From contig CAYPVT010000029.1 in assembly GCA_964414265.1 (NCBI GenBank), forward strand, positions 1 to 8,727: a stretch of DNA of 8,727 nucleotides, written 5' to 3'. Under the pieces are notes generated by a model. That model saw nothing but the letters and a program-made list of their open reading frames with translations, did not search any database and was not told the DNA's origin. Below are positions 6,624 to 8,727 of the stretch, in pieces. Origin of the DNA: VMEP01 sp964414265. Its GTDB lineage: Bacteria > Patescibacteriota > Minisyncoccia > Phycocordibacterales > VMEP01. Position 1 is the stretch's first letter; each line of letters begins with the position of its first letter. A program made the position numbers and the translations under genes.

Positions 6624-7784
6624 ATGAAAAATAAAAGTAGCGCCCTAACAGCAGTTTACTTAGCAACATTTTTCTACGCGATTCACTACGCGCTTACTCT
6701 CTATATTGAGTCGTCCTTCTTGTCTAAATTCCTTCCAACAGAATCTGTTGGTCTTATCTTCACCTCTGCCGCAATAGTGAGCATTGTGATGTTGTTTAAC
6801 CTACCTCCCCTTCTAAGAAGGTTCGGAAACTACAAACTATTACTTACCGCAGCAACCGTTGATGCTATATCCCTTCTCCTTCTTTCATTCTTGCCGGTAA
6901 AAGAAGTCGTTATATTTTTCTTTGTCACACACTTAGTGTTCTTAAACATAATCTACTTTTCTCTAACCATCTTTCTGGAATCGTTCTCAAAAGATGAGAC
7001 CACTGGCAATTCACATGGAATATTCTTGAACATTTTAAGTATCGCCGTTTTAACTGGGCCACTTATTGCTGGTAGCCTTTTAAACGATGGTTCTTATCAA
7101 AAAATATTTGCCCTCTCTGGGATACTTGTTCTACCTGTTCTATTTATCGTTGGTAAACACTTGCGAGATTTTACCGACCACAACTATGCTGGGATATCTT
7201 TTGTCCAAACGCTCATAAGCATCATCCGAGAAAAAAACTTAAAACACGTTTTTATTGTTCAATTTTTACTTCAGTTCTTTTACGGAATAATGGTTATCTA
7301 CACCCCTATCTATCTACACATAGAACTTGGCATTTCAATGTCTAAAATACTTGGTATTATTATGCCGATAGCGCTTCTTCCTTTTGTTATTTTCCCATAC
7401 CTTATCGGCAATTTAGCTGACAAAAAATACGGTGAAAAAGAAATGATGTTTATTGGTTTTCTTATTTTGGGAATAGCGACCGCTTCGTTAACTTTTATAG
7501 AATCAAATGTCGTCTTAGTTTGGGCATTCGCGCTCTTTTTAACTAGAATCGGCGCAACATTTGTTGAAACAATGGCAGAGATATATTTCTTCAAACAAAT
7601 AGATGCTTCTGGCACACATATAATTAGTTTCTTTAGAAACATGAGTTCGTTCTCCTATCTAATATCCCCTGTCGTCGCTTCCGCCTTTCTTTCTCTTTTC
7701 GACTATAGATTTATCTTCTTAGGACTCGGAGCTCTTATGCTTGTCGGGCTTCGCTATAGTTTTATTTTAAAAGATACTAAATAA
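6624..7784 (+). CDS. Major facilitator superfamily (MFS) permease, substrate unknown
   Basis: 386 residues with about twelve hydrophobic spans (roughly 7-28, 41-60, 71-90, 95-118, 133-154, 159-176, 208-230, 241-262, 273-291, 297-318, 331-355, 360-381). A basic central loop after span 6 (KHLRDFTDHNY) divides two six-span halves. The loop between spans 8 and 9, LIGNLADKKYGEKE (260-273), matches the MFS motif-A pattern (G-x-LaD-r-xGrk), and PPLLRRFGNYK after span 2 is its degenerate partner. These support a secondary transporter, but nothing identifies the substrate. It is the last gene of the secG operon; with 3 bases between it and the RNase J stop, translation is likely coupled. The strong palindromic terminator lies 20 bases past its stop. 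Confidence 0.88.
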   Translation: MKNKSSALTAVYLATFFYAIHYALTLYIESSFLSKFLPTESVGLIFTSAAIVSIVMLFNLPPLLRRFGNYKLLLTAATVDAISLLLLSFLPVKEVVIFFFVTHLVFLNIIYFSLTIFLESFSKDETTGNSHGIFLNILSIAVLTGPLIAGSLLNDGSYQKIFALSGILVLPVLFIVGKHLRDFTDHNYAGISFVQTLISIIREKNLKHVFIVQFLLQFFYGIMVIYTPIYLHIELGISMSKILGIIMPIALLPFVIFPYLIGNLADKKYGEKEMMFIGFLILGIATASLTFIESNVVLVWAFALFLTRIGATFVETMAEIYFFKQIDASGTHIISFFRNMSSFSYLISPVVASAFLSLFDYRFIFLGLGALMLVGLRYSFILKDTK

Positions 7785-7803
7785 GTACCGCACCTCTTTT
7801 GTG

Positions 7804-7845
7804 TATATTAAAAAAACACCACATATGTGGTGTTTTTTTAATATA
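7804..7845. terminator. Bidirectional terminator, perfect 42-bp palindrome
   Basis: The sequence is self-complementary over 21 + 21 bases centred at 7824/7825, with core ACACCACATATGTGGTGT flanked by A7 on one side and T7 on the other. It therefore forms a GC-containing stem with a U-tract in both directions. It ends the secG-to-MFS operon and the convergent minus-strand gene at 7857-8267. Confidence 0.95.
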
Positions 7846-7856
7846 TATAGTTATTT

Positions 7857-8267
7857 TTATTTTTCGTCAGGTTTTTTAAGAGAGAGAAACGTGTCATTTA
7901 TTTGACCTAGGGAATTGATGCAGTTTCCTTCTATCATTGCTATCTCATCGTTGTTTCTTCTTATCGTCTCCTCTGCCTCTCTTTCGTTTACATTCTTCCC
8001 ACTTTCTATTCTTTCTTTAAGCTCACGGTTTTCATCCTTAAGCCTATCAACATAATTCGCAAAAACCTTTTCCGCAATAAGCGCTGTTCTTCCAGAAATT
8101 CTTCCACCAGATTCTGGTGACGAAACCATTTCTACAAATTCCTTATCACCAACTCCATGAATTCTGTCGTTTTGAAAGTCCCCAGCAATAAGAGTAACAG
8201 CCTTATCAAGCGCTAATTTCCTAAGTGTTTTATCTTGGTATGATTCCCCTTGTTCAAGATTGGTCAT
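7857..8267 (-). CDS. Hypothetical coiled-coil protein, 136 residues
   Basis: I do not recognise a family. The ATG at 8267 (MTNLEQGESYQ...) is chosen over longer in-frame starts because AGGAG lies exactly 8 bases upstream. The protein is soluble and charged: an N-terminal helical part (about 12-30, TLRKLALDKAVTLIAGDF), a Gly-containing middle with GVGDKEFVEMV and PESGGRISGRTALIAEKV, then long K/E/R/N-rich helices (about 66-110, e.g. DRLKDENRELKERIES) likely to form a coiled coil. It has no signal peptide or membrane span. It is a monocistronic minus-strand gene between the 16S trailer terminator and the bidirectional terminator. A possible -10 TATACA lies about 40 bases upstream of the ATG (minus strand) without a convincing -35. 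The coding call rests on an open frame with a good SD and protein-like composition. Confidence 0.75.
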   Translation of the reverse strand: MTNLEQGESYQDKTLRKLALDKAVTLIAGDFQNDRIHGVGDKEFVEMVSSPESGGRISGRTALIAEKVFANYVDRLKDENRELKERIESGKNVNEREAEETIRRNNDEIAMIEGNCINSLGQINDTFLSLKKPDEK

Positions 8268-8275
8268 ATTATTAT

Positions 8276-8280
8276 CTCCT
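8276..8280 (-). promoter_or_regulatory. Shine-Dalgarno site of the 136-residue protein gene
   Basis: Minus-strand AGGAG, followed by eight A/T bases and then the ATG at 8267-8265. It decides the start codon and is the second clear SD in a window where most genes lack one. Confidence 0.75.
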
Positions 8281-8324
8281 AAACAATACAACTTCCCTGT
8301 ATATTCGCAAGGGTCGTAAATAAA

Positions 8325-8356
8325 TACAACAAAAACCCTAATTCTTTTTTAGGGTT
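8325..8356 (-). terminator. Rho-independent terminator of the 16S rRNA transcript
   Basis: On the minus strand AACCCTAA (8356-8349) pairs with TTAGGGTT (8341-8334) around a 7-base A-rich loop and runs into TTTGTTG. It lies about 305 bases past the predicted 16S 3' end and upstream of the 136-residue protein gene, so it probably ends rRNA transcription without reaching any 23S gene. Confidence 0.82.
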
Positions 8357-8359
8357 AAA

Positions 8360-8375
8360 ACTTTCCATGGAAAGT
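8360..8375. repeat. Perfect 16-bp palindrome in the 16S trailer
   Basis: ACTTTCCATGGAAAGT is fully self-complementary. It sits between the minus-strand terminator (8334-8356) and the + oriented hairpin starting at 8377. It could be a dimeric protein-binding site or an extra RNA hairpin. Confidence 0.6.
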
Positions 8376-8376
8376 C

Positions 8377-8418
8377 CACCCGACCGCCAAGATGGCGGTT
8401 TAGGGGTGTTTTTTGTTT
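8377..8418 (+). terminator. Terminator-like hairpin pointing into the 16S gene (antisense direction)
   Basis: Inner stem ACCGCC-AAGAT-GGCGGT (8383-8399) lies inside an outer CACCC/GGGTG pairing (8377-8381 with 8404-8408), followed by TTTTTTGTTT on the plus strand. In the minus (rRNA) direction the same hairpin has no U-tract after it, so the design favours stopping + strand transcripts. No + strand gene precedes it within several hundred bases. Confidence 0.55.
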
Positions 8419-8661
8419 GAGAGAATTCCATTATTAAAGCTAAAAGCGAGTTTTCTAATCAGCTACGCTGATTAAATATTCTTTCTTTTGTTCCATCCAG
8501 CCTCCTCCATTTTATCTGTGAAAGATAAACCAGAAGTAGGTCTTTTATTTCGGATGCCTCCCGAACGATGTACTGTGTTTATAGTCATCAGTATTCACTA
8601 CATATGTAAACATACGAACGACCGATTTAATCATTCGTCCTTAGACGAACAACGTGTTTTC
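8419..8661 (-). other. Structured 16S 3' trailer without tRNA or 23S gene
   Basis: Gene-free stretch with a row of stem-loops in the rRNA direction: TTCGTC/GACGAA (8634-8649) just past the mature end, TTCGG/CCGAA (8549-8565), TTTATCT/AGATAAA (8511-8529) and TAATCAGC/GCTGATTA (8456-8474). Some probably guide processing of the 16S 3' end. I found no tRNA-like GTTCGAAT arm and no 23S 5' sequence. A 13-codon reading frame (8496 to 8455) behind GGAGGAGG is the only coding hint, and it is weak. Confidence 0.6.
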
Positions 8662-8727
8662 ACTTGAATTGATCCACGACCAGCTTCCGCTAGCCGTGCC
8701 TTGTTACGACTTACTCCCTGTCACCGA
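8662..8727 (-). rRNA. rrs: 16S ribosomal RNA, 3' end (partial)
   Basis: On the minus strand the conserved decoding-site segment AGTAAGTCGTAACAAGG is followed by an intact helix 45: CACGGCTAGC pairs with GCTGGTCGTG around the GGAA tetraloop, whose two adenines are the usual KsgA methylation site. GGATCA (8675-8670) follows as expected. The last eight bases before the inferred end read ATTCAAGT instead of the usual CCTCCTTT, so the anti-Shine-Dalgarno is missing. The 3' end at 8662 is placed by length analogy with E. coli. The rest of the gene lies beyond the window. Confidence 0.92.

Noticed and set aside
8268..8291. Longer start (8 extra residues) for the 136-residue protein
   Set aside because: The extra codons include the AGGAG site itself; the ATG at 8267 has ideal SD spacing.
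8420..8660. tRNA gene in the 16S trailer
   Set aside because: None of the hairpins combines into a cloverleaf, and no TPsiC-arm consensus is present on either strand.
8270..8669. An intron in the 16S gene splitting off the CCTCC tail
   Set aside because: Introns in 16S genes are known in CPR bacteria, but no CCTCC is found on the minus strand before the next gene, so there is no downstream exon to join.
1..8727. Alternative genetic code with TGA read as glycine, as in some CPR lineages
   Set aside because: No conserved gene here contains an in-frame TGA, and TGA ends the alpha-CTD fusion gene at the expected place.

Overview
The window looks like chromosomal DNA from an AT-rich bacterium, most plausibly a Parcubacteria-like member of the Candidate Phyla Radiation (CPR/Patescibacteria). 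This is an inference from four things: low GC with A-rich gene leaders lacking Shine-Dalgarno (SD) sites, the gene set (groES-groEL; secG, membrane-anchored peptide-binding protein, RNase J, MFS transporter), short intergenic gaps, and a divergent 16S rRNA 3' end that stands apart from any 23S gene. TAA and TGA both act as stops and no in-frame TGA needs reading through, so the standard bacterial code fits.

Layout. 1-1469 (minus): groES then groEL, the latter cut by the window edge, driven by a clear TTGACA-N17-TATTAT promoter. 1616-2300 (plus): a self-contained, GC-richer cassette with its own promoter, a textbook SD, a 178-residue protein and a strong terminator. The protein fuses an N-terminal coiled coil to a domain closely resembling the C-terminal domain of the RNA polymerase alpha subunit (alpha-CTD). 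2301-2568: a non-coding stretch holding a 92-bp element with perfect 19-bp inverted ends, followed by the secG promoter. 2569-7784 (plus): secG, an anchored family-5 extracytoplasmic binding protein, RNase J and an MFS permease, with gaps of 65, 18 and 3 bases. A perfect 42-bp palindrome (7804-7845) ends this operon and the convergent gene. 7857-8267 (minus): a 136-residue coiled-coil protein of unknown function. 8268-8661: a hairpin-rich, gene-free trailer with a terminator on each strand. 8662-8727 (minus): the 3' end of a 16S rRNA gene.

Two points stand out. First, the 16S tail keeps helix 45 and GGATCA but then reads ATTCAAGT where CCTCCTTT is expected, so no anti-Shine-Dalgarno is visible. 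This agrees with most genes here lacking an SD, and secG may even be leaderless. Yet the alpha-CTD protein gene and the 136-residue protein gene both have perfect SD motifs 8 bases from their ATG. Second, the free alpha-CTD protein keeps the residues that in E. coli alpha contact UP-element DNA. It is encoded beside two back-to-back promoters that share an AT-rich spacer of the kind UP elements occupy, which suggests a possible local regulator.

The + strand operon combines envelope and export functions (SecG, binding protein, permease) with RNA decay (RNase J). I see no CRISPR array, tRNA gene, insertion sequence or phage gene.
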